From Devosia sp. 2618 (GTDB taxonomy: Bacteria > Pseudomonadota > Alphaproteobacteria > Rhizobiales > Devosiaceae), in NCBI RefSeq assembly GCF_040546815.1, contig NZ_JBEPOO010000001.1:1240001-1304000 (forward strand): a DNA stretch of 64,000 nt. The letters are read 5' to 3'. Positions 33,856 to 44,640 of this stretch are shown here, in pieces. The translations under genes and the position numbers were made by a program. How positions within the stretch are numbered: position 1 is the first letter of the stretch; the number at the start of each line of letters is the position of its first letter. The notes below the pieces were generated by a model. The model was not told the DNA's origin. It ran no database searches and saw only the letters and a program-made list of their open reading frames with translations.

Positions 33856-36012
33856 ATGATCCATACCACCAAGCTTATGCGCGGCGCTTTCCTAGCGCTG
33901 GCGATTCTGGGTGCAGCGCCGCTCGCCGGACCCAGCATCCCGCTACTTGGCGCTGTGGCAGCCCAGGCGCAGGAACAGTTGGTTGGCTCCGTGCTGTTTG
34001 AGGGCAATCGTCGCTTCTCGGACTCCCAGCTTCTTGCCATGGTCGATATGTCGGCCTCCGGAATTTTCAGCCAGCAGCGTCTTGCCTCGGATGTTGAAAG
34101 CATCCGCCAGGCCTATGACCGCGATGGCTTCCTGTCCGTTACTGTCGCTGCTCGCACCGAGGCAACTGCCGACGGTCGCGTTCGGGTGATTTTTGTCGTC
34201 AATGAAGGTGATCGCGCGGGCATCGCAGCGATCAACTTCACCGGCAACAACGCTTTCAACTCTGGCACGCTGAAGAGCTCGCTGCTGACCAAGGAAACTG
34301 GTCTGCTCAGCTGGCTGTTCAAGGATGATAGCTATGATGACCGCAAGCTCGCTGTCGATCGCGAACGCGTCCGTCTCTATTATGCCAATCGCGGCTTCCC
34401 TGATGCGCAGGTGACTTCGGTCGGTGAGTATGATGCATCGCGCAATGCGTACTTCATCAACTTCACGATCAATGAAGGTCAGAAGTACCAGTTCTCCAAT
34501 GTCGGCATCGAAACCAGCATTGCAGGCCTGAACACCGACGCGCTGCGTGGTTCGGTCAAGACCGACAAGGGTCGTACCTATTCGGCTAGCGATCTGCAGA
34601 AGTCGATCGAAGACATTGCCTACGAAGCTACGACCCAGGGTTTCTCCTTTGTCGACGTTCGTGCTCGTCTCGACCGTGATGTTGCAACTGGCACGTTCAA
34701 GGTGACCTACCTGGTCGATGAGGGCGCGCGCATCTATGTCGAGCGCATCAACATCACCGGCAACACCAAGACCCGCGACTTCGTTATCCGTCGCGAACTC
34801 GAGTTCGGCGAAGGCGATGCCTTCAACCGCGCTTTGGTTGTCCGTGGTCGCCAGAATATCGATCGTCTCGGCTACTTCTCTGCTGTTGATGTGACCACTG
34901 CACCCGGCTCGTCTGCCGACAAGGTGATCCTCAACATCAATGTTACCGAAACGACGACTGGTGAGTATGGCGCAACTGCTGGCTACTCGACCGTTGATGG
35001 TGTGCTGGGCGAAATCTCGCTGACTGAGCGAAACTTCCTTGGTCGTGGTCAGTTCCTGCGCGCTGCCATCGGTGCATCGCAGTCGGGCCGTACTTTCGAC
35101 TTCTCCTTCACCGAGCCTCGCTTCATGGGTCTCAAGGTGTCTGCTGGCGTCGACGCATATCACCGCATCAACGACGAAACGACGTCGAGCGTCTATGGTA
35201 CAGAAGCTACTGGCGGTCAGCTGCGCCTTGGCATCCCACTGACCAGCACGTTCTCAACTACGTTGTTTGCAGGTATCGAGCGCAAGGTCATCAAGGACGG
35301 CGATCCCAAGGATCCTAAAAACCTCCCCGATTCGACTCTTGTTCGTAATGGCGAGGAGTTCTACAAAGCATTCGGCGGTTATACGCTGACTTGGAATGGC
35401 CTCGACGATACTAAGAAGCCGACTGAAGGCCTGTTCGCAACCTTTACGCAGACGTATATCGGCTGGGATCATAACCTGCTGAAGACCGAAGCTCGTGCCC
35501 GCTACTTCATGCCTCTGATCCAGGATAGCGGTATTGTTGCTAGCGTTCGCGCGCAGGCTGGCGTCGTCAATGACTTCAGTGGTAACGGCGTCAATGTCGT
35601 GGAAGCCTTCTCGCCTGGTTCGCAGTTGGTTCGAGGTTTCGAAGGTCGTGGTTATGGTCCTCGTCTCGCCAATGGTCAGTACCTCGGTGCGGTTGCCTAT
35701 GCTGGTGTGTCGGCTGAAATCCAGTTCCCGATCCCAGCGGTTCCAGAAAGCTATGGCCTGTCGGCTGCGATCTGGGCTGACGCTGGTTGGGTTGATGGTG
35801 CCAACTTGCCGAGCATCGTCAATCCGAATGGCGCTCCTCCTAATGCCGTCAAGGGAACCAGTAACGATGAGCCATGGCGTACTTCGATCGGCGCTTCGCT
35901 GATCTGGGACAGTCCGTTCGGTCCTCTGCGTGGCGACTTCGCTCACGTGCTGAATAAGTCGACCGACGACCGTACGCAGGTCTTCCAGCTGACGATGTCG
36001 ACTCTGTTCTAG
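33856..36012 (+). CDS. bamA: Outer membrane assembly factor BamA
   Basis: 718 residues from ATG 33856, with GAAGG about 10 bases upstream; the frame runs 23 codons further back without a start signal. The signal peptide ends near AQAQEQ. Five POTRA domains follow (to about residue 400; repeated units such as VLFEGNRRFSDSQLLAMVDMS and INFTGNNAFNSGTLKSSLLT). The 16-stranded Omp85 barrel ends in an aromatic Phe (FQLTMSTLF). The VRGF motif (SQLVRGFEGRGYG) of the barrel loop L6 is present. It inserts outer membrane proteins. The 3' end is followed by a strong terminator. Confidence 0.96.
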   Translation: MIHTTKLMRGAFLALAILGAAPLAGPSIPLLGAVAAQAQEQLVGSVLFEGNRRFSDSQLLAMVDMSASGIFSQQRLASDVESIRQAYDRDGFLSVTVAARTEATADGRVRVIFVVNEGDRAGIAAINFTGNNAFNSGTLKSSLLTKETGLLSWLFKDDSYDDRKLAVDRERVRLYYANRGFPDAQVTSVGEYDASRNAYFINFTINEGQKYQFSNVGIETSIAGLNTDALRGSVKTDKGRTYSASDLQKSIEDIAYEATTQGFSFVDVRARLDRDVATGTFKVTYLVDEGARIYVERINITGNTKTRDFVIRRELEFGEGDAFNRALVVRGRQNIDRLGYFSAVDVTTAPGSSADKVILNINVTETTTGEYGATAGYSTVDGVLGEISLTERNFLGRGQFLRAAIGASQSGRTFDFSFTEPRFMGLKVSAGVDAYHRINDETTSSVYGTEATGGQLRLGIPLTSTFSTTLFAGIERKVIKDGDPKDPKNLPDSTLVRNGEEFYKAFGGYTLTWNGLDDTKKPTEGLFATFTQTYIGWDHNLLKTEARARYFMPLIQDSGIVASVRAQAGVVNDFSGNGVNVVEAFSPGSQLVRGFEGRGYGPRLANGQYLGAVAYAGVSAEIQFPIPAVPESYGLSAAIWADAGWVDGANLPSIVNPNGAPPNAVKGTSNDEPWRTSIGASLIWDSPFGPLRGDFAHVLNKSTDDRTQVFQLTMSTLF

Positions 36013-36036
36013 GCCAACCTGGCGTAACACAGTATT

Positions 36037-36075
36037 TTGAGCCGCGGGGCGGTAGCGCCGCGGCTCAATTCTTTT
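36037..36075 (+). terminator. Rho-independent terminator between bamA and lpxD
   Basis: TTGAGCCGCGG (36037-36047) pairs perfectly with CCGCGGCTCAA (36058-36068), and TTCTTTT follows. lpxD starts 12 bases later, so either lpxD depends on read-through or its promoter lies within the bamA 3' end. Confidence 0.88.
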
Positions 36076-36086
36076 AAGTGACATAT

Positions 36087-37115
36087 ATGGTCGACACCCG
36101 TTTTCATCGTTTTGCCGGCCCCTCCACGATTGGTGCTATCCTGACTGCGCTCAAGCGCGCCGAGCTGGTGGCAAGTCTCTCAAATACAGAGCTGGAGGTG
36201 ACTGGGGTCACCGAACTCAATCTCGCAAGTGGCGGGGATCTGGCGCTCGCTGCGCACAGCAATTACACCGAAGAACTGCGCGCCACCTCGGCCGGTGCTG
36301 TTCTGGTCATTCCATCGCTCGTTGCCGAAGTGCCAGCCCACAGCATGGCTATCGTTGTCGACAAGCCGCATCACCTGTTTGCCGAAATTCTCGACCACCT
36401 CTATCCCGCCGATACGCGCAGCAATATAGTGTCGGGCCGTGATGATCTGGGGGAGCCCATTTTTGAGCGCGACGTCGTGATCGGCGCCAATGTGGTGATC
36501 GGGCAGGGTGTTGAGATTGGCCGTGGTACGGTGATCGGCGCGAATACGGTGATCGGTGCAGGCGTGACCATTGGTCGAAACTGCACCATAGCGCCCAACT
36601 GCACCATTGACTGTGCCCATATCGGCAATGACGTGGTGATCCATTCCGGCGTACGTGTCGGCACGGAAGGTTTCGGCTGGCTCGATTTCGGGCAGACAAA
36701 CCGCAAGGTGCCTCAACTCGGCCGGGTGCTGATTCAGGATCGCGTCGAGATTGGCGCCAATAGCACGATCGACCGTGGCGCGCTTGGCGACACCATGATC
36801 GGCGAGGGCACCAAGATCGATAACCTCGTTCAGATCGGTCATAATTGCCGTCTCGGGCGCAACTGCCTGGTGGCTGCCATGACCGGTCTGTCCGGTTCCA
36901 CTATTCTCGGCGACGGTGTGTTGTTGGGCGGCGGTGTCGGCACATCAGGGCATTTGAGCATTGGCTCTGGTTCGGTCGTGCACGGACGCGCTGCCGTCAC
37001 CAAAGACTGGCCTGCCGGCAGCAAGCTTGCCGGTGCGCCAGCACAGGATATAAGAGATTTTTGGCGAGAGATCGCCGCCATGCGGAAACTATCCAAGGGG
37101 GATAAGCGGGGATGA
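36087..37115 (+). CDS. lpxD: UDP-3-O-acylglucosamine N-acyltransferase LpxD
   Basis: 342 residues from ATG 36087; a GTG at 36078 is possible. A small N-terminal uridine-binding domain is followed by a left-handed beta helix with many hexapeptide repeats ([32 protein letters not shown]). The catalytic His lies in [14 protein letters not shown]. It adds the second 3-hydroxyacyl chain to UDP-GlcN in lipid A synthesis. It overlaps fabZ by 4 bases (ATGA). Confidence 0.96.
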   Translation: MVDTRFHRFAGPSTIGAILTALKRAELVASLSNTELEVTGVTELNLASGGDLALAAHSNYTEELRATSAGAVLVIPSLVAEVPAHSMAIVVDKPHHLFAEILDHLYPADTRSNIVSGRDDLGEPIFERDVVIGANVVIGQGVEIGRGTVIGANTVIGAGVTIGRNCTIAPNCTIDCAHIGNDVVIHSGVRVGTEGFGWLDFGQTNRKVPQLGRVLIQDRVEIGANSTIDRGALGDTMIGEGTKIDNLVQIGHNCRLGRNCLVAAMTGLSGSTILGDGVLLGGGVGTSGHLSIGSGSVVHGRAAVTKDWPAGSKLAGAPAQDIRDFWREIAAMRKLSKGDKRG

Positions 37116-37588
37116 ACGACAGCGCACCAGCGACCACAGAGCTCGGAGCAATGAATATTGCCGAGATCCTGATCAGCTTGCCGCACCGCTATCCGTTCCT
37201 GATGATCGACAAGATCATCAAGATCGACCGGGACGAAACAGCTATCGGCATCAAGAACGTCACGTTCAACGAGCCGATTTTCCAGGGCCATTTTCCTGAA
37301 AATCCGATCTTCCCGGGTGTTTTGATCATCGAAGGCATGGCCCAAACGGCTGGTGCCATCGTCATCAAGCACGACTCGGGCGGCGGCAAGAAGAACATCG
37401 TCTTGATGCTGGGCGTCGATAAGGCTAAGTTCCGCAAGCCTGCGGGTCCTGGCGATACCATCGAGTTCCACATCGCCAAGATCCAGCGCCGCCGCAATGT
37501 CGGCCGCTACGAGGCCAAGGCAATGGTCGATGGCGTGATCATTGCGGAAGCAGAAATCACCGCGATGATCATCGAGGCGAATTCGTGA
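37112..37588 (+). CDS. fabZ: 3-hydroxyacyl-ACP dehydratase FabZ
   Basis: 158 residues with a hot-dog fold. The catalytic His sits in [13 protein letters not shown], and the Glu comes in [26 protein letters not shown] is the family hallmark. It dehydrates 3-hydroxyacyl-ACP in fatty acid synthesis and competes with LpxA and LpxD for 3-hydroxyacyl-ACP, which explains its place inside the lipid A cluster. 4-base overlaps join it to lpxD and to lpxA. Confidence 0.97.
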   Translation: MNDSAPATTELGAMNIAEILISLPHRYPFLMIDKIIKIDRDETAIGIKNVTFNEPIFQGHFPENPIFPGVLIIEGMAQTAGAIVIKHDSGGGKKNIVLMLGVDKAKFRKPAGPGDTIEFHIAKIQRRRNVGRYEAKAMVDGVIIAEAEITAMIIEANS

Positions 37589-38394
37589 GCCAACCCAGCG
37601 TTCATCCGACAGCGATTGTCAGCGCCGGTGCCGGCCTGGGCAGTGGCGTCAAGATCGGGCCCTATTGCATCGTCAGCGAAAAAGTCGTGCTGCACGATAA
37701 TGTCGAGCTGATTTCCCATGTCAGTATCGATGGCAATACCGAGATCGGTGCGGGAACGCAGATCTACCCATTTGCCGCCATCGGCCACAAGCCACAGGAT
37801 CTGAAGTACCACGGCGAGGATTCTCGCCTGGTGATCGGCGAACGTTGCGTCATCCGCGAGTCGGTGACGATCAATCCCGGTACCGAAGGCGGCGGGATGC
37901 TGACCAAGATCGGCAATGACTGCCTGATAATGGCCGGCGCGCATGTGGCCCACGACGCGATCATCGGCAACAATGTGATCATGGCCAACTATGTCGGCAT
38001 CGCCGGTCACTGCCAGATCGCCGACAACGTCATTTTCGGCGGCAATTGCGTCGTGCATCAGTTCACCCGCATCGGTCGGCACGCCTTCCTTGGTGCCCAT
38101 TCGATGATTGATGGCGACGTCATTCCCTATGGCATGGCGGTCGGCAACCGTGCGGCGTTGACCGGGTTGAACCTTGTCGGCCTCAAGCGCCACAAGTTTG
38201 ATCGCGAGGCGATCCATCGCTTACGTGCAGCCTATCGGATGATCTTTTCCAGCGAAGGCACTTTGCGCGAGCGCGTCGAAGATGCGGCTGGTCTGTTCCA
38301 GGGCGACCAGCTGGTGCAGGACGTTGTGGCCTTCATCGCCGCTGCGTCGGATCGCCCGATCCTGTTGCCGCGCAACGGGCATGCTGACGACTAG
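37585..38394 (+). CDS. lpxA: UDP-N-acetylglucosamine acyltransferase LpxA
   Basis: 269 residues from a GTG that overlaps the fabZ stop. Left-handed beta helix repeats (VHPTAIVSAGAGLGSGVKIGPYCIV), the catalytic His region MAGAHVAHDAIIGNNVIMANYVGIAG, and the FGGNCVVHQFTRIGRHAF motif are followed by a C-terminal helical part with GLKRHKFDREAIHRLRAAYR. It starts lipid A synthesis by 3-O-acylation of UDP-GlcNAc. In many alphaproteobacteria lpxI follows; here the next gene is lpxB. Confidence 0.97.
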   Translation: MSQPSVHPTAIVSAGAGLGSGVKIGPYCIVSEKVVLHDNVELISHVSIDGNTEIGAGTQIYPFAAIGHKPQDLKYHGEDSRLVIGERCVIRESVTINPGTEGGGMLTKIGNDCLIMAGAHVAHDAIIGNNVIMANYVGIAGHCQIADNVIFGGNCVVHQFTRIGRHAFLGAHSMIDGDVIPYGMAVGNRAALTGLNLVGLKRHKFDREAIHRLRAAYRMIFSSEGTLRERVEDAAGLFQGDQLVQDVVAFIAAASDRPILLPRNGHADD

Positions 38395-38447
38395 TTGCGC
38401 GGTTCCCGGCGCTTGCGCCTTTGATTGCTCAGGCAGGGGCCGACATC

Positions 38448-39575
38448 ATGAACGATCGTCTCAAACTCTTCATCCTCGCGGGCGAGCCCTCCGGTGACCG
38501 GATTGCGGCTGACCTGATCGAGCGCCTGAAGCTTCGCGTGCCGCTGGCATTCACCGGTGTCGGTGGCGACTATCTGCAGGCGCAGGGTATGCGGTCGCTG
38601 TTCCCGATGAGCGATCTGTCGGTGATGGGCATCACCGATGTGGTACTGCGCCTGCCGCTGCTGCTCGGTCGCATCCGGCAGACCGCCAAGGTCATTCGCG
38701 ACGCCAATCCCGACATTGTCGTGTTGGTCGATTCCCAGGACTTTTCAAAGCTCTTGGCCAAGCGGCTGAAGAAGCTGGGCTACGCCGGTAAGCTCATTCT
38801 GTACGTGTCCCCGTCCGTCTGGGCACGCTCGCCCAAGCGGGCACCCAAGCTGGCCCCGCTGTTTGATGAAGTACTGGCGGTGCTGCCATTTGAGCCAGCG
38901 GTCATGGAGCGCCTTGGCGGACCACTAACCAGTTACGTCGGCCATCCCGCGCTGCATGAGCGCCTGGTGCGTCCCTCTGTCGACCGTGGACCCGTAGTCC
39001 TGCTGCCGGGTAGTCGTGACGGGGAATTGCGCCGCCATCTGCCGCTGATGCGGGAACTGGTTGAAAAGCTGGCGGGCCATCCCGCCATTGATGGTTTTGT
39101 TATTCCAACGCTACCGACGCTTAAGACGCGCATGGAAAATGCAGTTGCAAACTGGGCAGCGCCGGTGCGGATCGAATCCGAACGCAGCGCTCGGTCCGAG
39201 GTCTACAATCAGGCTGTTATGGCGGTTGCGGTGTCAGGGACAGTGACGCTGGAGCTTGCCTTGGCGCAAGTGCCGATGCTCGTCGCCTATAACATGGATC
39301 CCTATCAGACGCGCTACTACGACATGCATGGTCGCCCGCCTGTGTCGCTACCAAATATCATTCTGGGCCGTGTTGCCGTGCCCGAACTGATCGAAGGCAA
39401 GCTCGATGTTTGGGCCCTGATCAACGAGGCCAAGACATTGTTGGACAACAAAAAAGCCCGCCAGGATCAGATCGATGCCTTTAGCGAGCTTTCAATGTTG
39501 ATGGAAAACGGCGGAGCGCGTTTTCCGAAGCAGGACCCGGCAGACCGGGTCCTGGCGCATTTTTCTCGCAGTTAG
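38448..39575 (+). CDS. lpxB: Lipid-A-disaccharide synthase LpxB
   Basis: 375 residues from ATG 38448. The GT-B enzyme starts with [20 protein letters not shown], the LpxB hallmark, and contains [48 protein letters not shown] and [13 protein letters not shown]. It joins UDP-2,3-diacyl-GlcN to lipid X. The lpxI gene that usually precedes it is missing, so UDP-diacyl-GlcN hydrolysis must be encoded elsewhere. The last 15 codons carry a terminator hairpin, and the stop codon overlaps that of gltA on the other strand. Confidence 0.96.
   Translation: MNDRLKLFILAGEPSGDRIAADLIERLKLRVPLAFTGVGGDYLQAQGMRSLFPMSDLSVMGITDVVLRLPLLLGRIRQTAKVIRDANPDIVVLVDSQDFSKLLAKRLKKLGYAGKLILYVSPSVWARSPKRAPKLAPLFDEVLAVLPFEPAVMERLGGPLTSYVGHPALHERLVRPSVDRGPVVLLPGSRDGELRRHLPLMRELVEKLAGHPAIDGFVIPTLPTLKTRMENAVANWAAPVRIESERSARSEVYNQAVMAVAVSGTVTLELALAQVPMLVAYNMDPYQTRYYDMHGRPPVSLPNIILGRVAVPELIEGKLDVWALINEAKTLLDNKKARQDQIDAFSELSMLMENGGARFPKQDPADRVLAHFSRS
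39531..39564 (+). terminator. Intrinsic terminator inside the lpxB coding end
   Basis: CAGGACCCGG (39531-39540) pairs perfectly with CCGGGTCCTG (39545-39554) over a CAGA loop, then GCGCA and five T. All of this lies within the last lpxB codons, before the stop at 39573-39575. It would end the lpxD-fabZ-lpxA-lpxB transcript without entering gltA on the opposite strand. Confidence 0.8.
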
Positions 39576-40861
39576 CGCGCGTCGAGCGCTTCGTAGTCGC
39601 GGGCAGGCGAGCCATTGTACAGCTGGCGCGGACGGCCGATCTTCTTCTGTGGATCGCCGATCATTTCCTTCCACTGGCTGATCCAGCCAACGGTACGGGC
39701 AACCGAGAACAGCACGGTGAACATCGAGGTCGGGAAGCCGATGGCTTCGAGAATAATGCCCGAGTAGAAATCGACGTTTGGATAGAGCTTGCGCTCGACG
39801 AAGTAGGGGTCTTCCAGGGCGATCTTTTCGAGTTCCTGGGCAACCTGCAGCGTCGGATTATTGTGCACGCCCAGCAGGTCGAGGACTTCCTTGGCGGTCT
39901 TCTGCATCACCGTCGCGCGGGGATCGAAGTTCTTGTATACGCGGTGACCGAAGCCCATCAGCTTGAACGGGTCGCTCTTGTCCTTGGCGCGGGCGATGAA
40001 CTCGGGAATACGGTCAACGGTGCCGATTTCCTTGAGCATGTTGAGCGCGGCTTCGTTGGCACCGCCATGGGCAGGGCCCCACAGGCAGGCAACGCCGGCA
40101 GCGATACACGCGAATGGGTTGGCGTCGGACGAACCGGCCAGACGCACCGTCGAGGTCGAAGCGTTCTGTTCGTGATCGGCATGCAGGGTGAAGATCAGGT
40201 CCATCGCCTTGGCGATAGTTGGGTTCACCTTGTAGTTTTCGGCCGGAACCGAGAAGCACATGTGCAGGAAGTTTGATGCGTAATCGAGGTCATTGCGCGG
40301 ATAAACGAAGGGCTGGCCAACCGAATACTTGTAGGCCATCGCGGCAATCGTCGGCATCTTGGCTATCATGCGGATCGACGCGATTTCGCGCTGTTCTGGA
40401 TCGGTGATGTCGGTGGAGTCGTGATAGAAAGCTGCCATGGCGCCGACAACGCCGGTCATGATGGCCATTGGGTGGGCGTCGCGACGGAAGCCGCGGTAGA
40501 AATAGTGCATCTGCTCGTGCACCATGGTGTGGCGTGTCACCACTTCGTCGAACTCGGCCAGCTGGGCCTTGGTGGGCAACTCGCCGTAGAGCAGCAGGTA
40601 GCAAACTTCGATATAGGAGCTTTTGTCCGACAGCTGCTCGATGGGGTAGCCGCGATAGAGCAATTCGCCCTTGTCGCCGTCAATATAGGTGATGGCGCTG
40701 TCGCAGGCCGCAGTGGACGTAAAGCCCGGGTCGTAAGTGAATAAGCCGGTCTTGGCATAGAGAGATCGGATATCGATGACATCCGGGCCTACGGATCCTG
40801 AGAGCACTGGAAATTCGTGCGTCTGGTCCCCGATGACGAGTTTGGCGACTTTGTCGGTCAT
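39572..40861 (-). CDS. gltA: Citrate synthase
   Basis: 429 residues, type II (hexameric, proteobacterial) citrate synthase. It contains [62 protein letters not shown] with the catalytic His, [10 protein letters not shown] with the second His, and [14 protein letters not shown]. It condenses acetyl-CoA and oxaloacetate to start the citric acid cycle. GAGGAGA precedes its ATG. It is convergent with lpxB, with a 4-base overlap of the stop codons. Confidence 0.98.
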   Translation of the reverse strand: MTDKVAKLVIGDQTHEFPVLSGSVGPDVIDIRSLYAKTGLFTYDPGFTSTAACDSAITYIDGDKGELLYRGYPIEQLSDKSSYIEVCYLLLYGELPTKAQLAEFDEVVTRHTMVHEQMHYFYRGFRRDAHPMAIMTGVVGAMAAFYHDSTDITDPEQREIASIRMIAKMPTIAAMAYKYSVGQPFVYPRNDLDYASNFLHMCFSVPAENYKVNPTIAKAMDLIFTLHADHEQNASTSTVRLAGSSDANPFACIAAGVACLWGPAHGGANEAALNMLKEIGTVDRIPEFIARAKDKSDPFKLMGFGHRVYKNFDPRATVMQKTAKEVLDLLGVHNNPTLQVAQELEKIALEDPYFVERKLYPNVDFYSGIILEAIGFPTSMFTVLFSVARTVGWISQWKEMIGDPQKKIGRPRQLYNGSPARDYEALDAR

Positions 40862-41011
40862 TTAGCTCTCCTCGAACGCCCCTTGCCCCCCGCCACAATG
40901 AATGGTCGGGTGGGGCGGTAAAACTGGGCAGTATGAACTGCTTCGGACAGGTATCGCTTTTGGCCCCCTGAGGCAACTGAAGGGTAAGCAAGGCTTACCC
41001 TCCTAATAGCA

Positions 41012-42430
41012 CTAGACAGCGGTGATTTGGTCTTCTAGGCGTGCCATGCTTTCGTCGCGGCCGATCAGCACCATCACCTCAAAAATCCCAGGCGATACGG
41101 TCTTTCCGGTCAGTGCGGCACGCAGTGGCTGGGCCAGTTTACCGAGCTTGAGTCCCTTGGTTTCGGCCAGCGCGCGCATGGCGCCGTCGATGGCGGGAAC
41201 CGACCACTCGGTGAGGCCACGCAGCGTCTCCGCCATATCGGCCAAAACAGCGCGCGTCTCGGGTGTCAGATGGGCAGCCGCAGCCGCATCAATGGCCAGC
41301 GGACGTACGGCATAGATGAACTGAGCGAGATCGATCAGTTCAAGCACCGTCTTGGCGCGAGGCTGCAGTTCGGGCAGGGCGCTCAGAACCGTGGCCTTAT
41401 TCGCGGTGAGACCATCCACATCGACCTGGCGGCCGACTTCGGCAGCGGTTGCCACCATCACGTCATACAGATAATCGGCCGCTGCCTCGCGGATATAGTG
41501 GCCGTTGATGTTCTCGAGCTTGACGAAATCGAAGCGCGCCGCGCCCTTGTTCAGGCCCTCGAGGCTGAACCACTCGACCATCTGATCGGTCGAGAAAATC
41601 TCGTCATCCCCATGGCTCCAGCCGAGGCGCGCGAGATAGTTGCGCAGGGCCTCCGGCAGGTAGCCCATCTGGCGGTAGGCCTCGACGCCGAGCGCGCCGT
41701 GGCGCTTGGAAAGCTTTGCGCCATCCGGCCCGTGGATCAGCGGGATATGGGCCATTTCAGGCACGGTCCAGCCCATCGCATTGTAGATCACAATCTGGCG
41801 AGCGGCGTTGGTCAGGTGGTCGTCGCCACGAATGATGTGGGTGACGCCCATGTCATGATCGTCGACCACAACGGCGTGCATATAGGTCGGCGTGCCGTCG
41901 GAACGCAGGATGATGAAATCATCGAGGTTCTCGGTCTTGAACACGACCTTGCCCTGCACGTGATCGTCGACGGTGATCTCGCCGGTCAGTGGCGACTTGA
42001 TGCGGATAACCGGAGCGACGCCAGCAGGGGCCTCGCTCTGGTCGCGGTCGCGCCAATAGCCGTTGTAGCGGGGTGGCTTGCCGGCGGCGCGGGCTTCTTC
42101 GCGCATCTGGTCGAGTTCAGCGGGCGAGCAATAGCAATAATAGGCGTGGCCCATTTTCACCAGCTCGTGGGCGACTTCAGCGTGGCGCGCGGCGCGGCCG
42201 AACTGGCTGATCGGATCGCCATCCCAGGTCAGGCCGAGCCATGTCAGGCCATCGACCAGCGCGGTAACGGCGGCTTCAGTGGAGCGCTCGCGATCGGTGT
42301 CCTCGATGCGCAGCAGCATCTTGCCGCCCTTGTTCTGGGCATAGGCCCAGCTGAACAGAGCGGTGCGGGCACCACCAATGTGGAGGTAGCCAGTGGGCGA
42401 AGGGGCGAAACGGGTGACGACCTGGGACAT
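41012..42430 (-). CDS. gltX: Glutamyl-tRNA synthetase
   Basis: 472 residues from the ATG at 42430; a 42-codon upstream extension is Pro-rich and not conserved. Class I synthetase motifs: [21 protein letters not shown] (HIGH) and [10 protein letters not shown] (KMSKS-type). The DVQGK-like anticodon region lies in the C-terminal helical domain. It charges tRNA-Glu and, in alphaproteobacteria, often also tRNA-Gln before transamidation. It is divergent from comEC. Confidence 0.96.
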   Translation of the reverse strand: MSQVVTRFAPSPTGYLHIGGARTALFSWAYAQNKGGKMLLRIEDTDRERSTEAAVTALVDGLTWLGLTWDGDPISQFGRAARHAEVAHELVKMGHAYYCYCSPAELDQMREEARAAGKPPRYNGYWRDRDQSEAPAGVAPVIRIKSPLTGEITVDDHVQGKVVFKTENLDDFIILRSDGTPTYMHAVVVDDHDMGVTHIIRGDDHLTNAARQIVIYNAMGWTVPEMAHIPLIHGPDGAKLSKRHGALGVEAYRQMGYLPEALRNYLARLGWSHGDDEIFSTDQMVEWFSLEGLNKGAARFDFVKLENINGHYIREAAADYLYDVMVATAAEVGRQVDVDGLTANKATVLSALPELQPRAKTVLELIDLAQFIYAVRPLAIDAAAAAHLTPETRAVLADMAETLRGLTEWSVPAIDGAMRALAETKGLKLGKLAQPLRAALTGKTVSPGIFEVMVLIGRDESMARLEDQITAV

Positions 42431-42507
42431 GAGACCGGAATGCTTGGAGGATTTAGGCGCCGTGTGTAGCATAGAGGGGCACGAGCGCAAGGGCGGGGGC
42501 AGAGCGG

Positions 42508-44640
42508 GTGCAGGGGGCGGAGACACGCGAGCGCGACGTCCGTGCGGTGCCAGCACTGGTGCCGGTCTCGGTTCGCCCGGGTTTGCCGCAGCTTACGCTG
42601 CCCAAAACGCAGTTTCTGTCAGTCAATTGGGTGAGCGACGCCATCGCGGCGCGGCGGCTGTTTGTGTTGTTGCCCTTTGCCATGATTGCCGGGCTGATCG
42701 TCTATGTCGTTTTGCCCTACGAGCCCGAGGCGTGGGCCTTGCTGCTGGCCGTCGTGTGCCTAGTGCCTGCGGCAATTCTGTTGTGGCATTCGACGACGCT
42801 CCCGCTGGTTGCCTTGCTGGCCGCGTTCTGGTCCGGACTGTGCCTCTTGCCGCTGCATGGCGTTTGGTTCGGCACCACGATGCTGGCTCGACCGGCGTAT
42901 GGGCATTACGAGGCGCGGGTCGACGAAATCGTCTCAGCCACGACCGAAACGCGCCGGATTATCATATCGAGCATCATCCCCACGGCGGGCGACCGACCTG
43001 TCCGCATTGCCCGGGCGCGCATCATGGTGCCGCCCGAACCGGTGCTGGCACCCGGAGATATCATTCGCGGCAATATCAGGCTCGCGCCGGTGCCGGGGGC
43101 AATCCTGCCGGGCGCCTTTGATGGTCAGTTCCACGCCTATTTTTCGGGGATCGGCGCCTATGGCAATGTGACCAGCGGTTTTGAACTCGTGTCGCATGGC
43201 AGCGGGATGGACGCGACCCGCGCCGTCGAGACGCTGCGTACGGCCATCGGCAGTCGCATCGATGCGGTGCTGCAGGGTTCGTCCGCCGCCATTGGCCGGG
43301 CTATGGTGATGGGCGATCAGAGTTCCATCGACGACCACACCCGCGAGATCATGGCGGCGTCGGGATTGGCGCACATCTATTCGATCTCGGGGCTGCATTT
43401 GTCGATCGTTGCGGGTGGGCTGTATTTCCTGCTGCGCTGGGGGATGGCCGCCATTCCCGCCGCCGGTCGGCGCTGGCCGGTCAAAAAACTGGCGGCAATT
43501 GGCGGGCTGATCGCGGCGACGGGCTATCTGCTGTTGGCGGGTGGGCTGAACAACGTGCCGGCCCTGCGCTCGACGCTGATGCTGGGGCTGATCTTTGGCG
43601 CGGTGCTGGCGGGGCGGCGGGCACTCACCATGCGCAATGTCGCCATCGCGGCGATTGCCATCATCATCTTCGATCCGGCCAGCGTGTTCCGCGCCAGTTT
43701 CCAGCTCTCCTTCGCGGCCGTCGCAGCGCTTATCGGCATTTACGAAATGCCACGTCTCGGTGCGCCTAGGGACCGGAGCTGGGCGCAGCGCATGTGGGGC
43801 AATGTCTGGGGCACGGCGCTGACCAGTTTTATCGCTGGCACGGCGACGCTGTTGTTCTCGGCCTATCACTTCCAGCACACCGCGCCGCTCGGTGTCATCG
43901 GCAATGTGCTGGTATTGCCGGTCGTGAGTCTCGTCATCATGCCCTTTGCCGTGTTGTCGGTGCTGGCCATGCCATTTGGTGTCGAGGGGCCATTCGTCTC
44001 GGCCATGGGCTGGGGCATTGACCGGATGATGGATGGTGGCGAACTGGTTGCCCGTTGGAGCGAAGGACTGACCGGTAACCCGCTGCTTACGGGTTGGGCG
44101 TTGGTCATTGGTTTGCTCGCGCTGGCGTGGTTTTCGTTCTTCCCGAAATGGGCACGGATGGTCGGACCGGTTGTTGCTGTGCCGCTGATCCTGCTGTTTG
44201 GCATGGACCAGCGCCCCGATGTGCTGATCGCCGACACGACGCAGGCCGTCGCCTTGCGCACCGAAACCGGCATGGGGCTGATCACCGGCAAGACGGGCAG
44301 TTTTGCCGTCAACGTCTGGGGCGACCACTATCAGGAGACCATCGCGGCCGGGCTGGAGCAGGCGCGTTGCGACGGCCTGGGCTGCGTCGCCGATATGGGC
44401 GCATACTCCGTCGCGGTGATCCGAAATCCCGCCGCCTTCGCCGAGGACTGTGGCCTGCAAGATCTGATCGTGGCGCGTGTCCGTGCGCCGGTTACGTGTG
44501 TCGGCGGCCTGGTCATTGACGCCAATGATCTGGCGCGGGGAGGCGTTCACTGGCTGCGCTGGGACGCAGCGGCGGGTCGGTTCGACCTCCGCACCGCCGT
44601 CCCCAATCTCACGCGCCCGTGGCGAGTTTCGCCACGGTGA
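42508..44640 (+). CDS. comEC: ComEC/Rec2-type DNA uptake channel homologue
   Basis: 710 residues. Two N-terminal membrane helices (residues about 50-110) precede a DUF4131/OB-like region. The competence domain follows, with the signature [29 protein letters not shown] (about 286-314) and about eight more helices. The C-terminal soluble part is a reduced metallo-beta-lactamase-like domain without a clear HxHxDH motif (it reads [20 protein letters not shown]), so that nuclease domain is probably inactive, as is common in alphaproteobacteria. The GTG start at 42508 is the only in-frame option before the first helix. The 3' end overlaps the beta-galactosidase gene by 32 bases. Confidence 0.88.
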   Translation: MQGAETRERDVRAVPALVPVSVRPGLPQLTLPKTQFLSVNWVSDAIAARRLFVLLPFAMIAGLIVYVVLPYEPEAWALLLAVVCLVPAAILLWHSTTLPLVALLAAFWSGLCLLPLHGVWFGTTMLARPAYGHYEARVDEIVSATTETRRIIISSIIPTAGDRPVRIARARIMVPPEPVLAPGDIIRGNIRLAPVPGAILPGAFDGQFHAYFSGIGAYGNVTSGFELVSHGSGMDATRAVETLRTAIGSRIDAVLQGSSAAIGRAMVMGDQSSIDDHTREIMAASGLAHIYSISGLHLSIVAGGLYFLLRWGMAAIPAAGRRWPVKKLAAIGGLIAATGYLLLAGGLNNVPALRSTLMLGLIFGAVLAGRRALTMRNVAIAAIAIIIFDPASVFRASFQLSFAAVAALIGIYEMPRLGAPRDRSWAQRMWGNVWGTALTSFIAGTATLLFSAYHFQHTAPLGVIGNVLVLPVVSLVIMPFAVLSVLAMPFGVEGPFVSAMGWGIDRMMDGGELVARWSEGLTGNPLLTGWALVIGLLALAWFSFFPKWARMVGPVVAVPLILLFGMDQRPDVLIADTTQAVALRTETGMGLITGKTGSFAVNVWGDHYQETIAAGLEQARCDGLGCVADMGAYSVAVIRNPAAFAEDCGLQDLIVARVRAPVTCVGGLVIDANDLARGGVHWLRWDAAAGRFDLRTAVPNLTRPWRVSPR

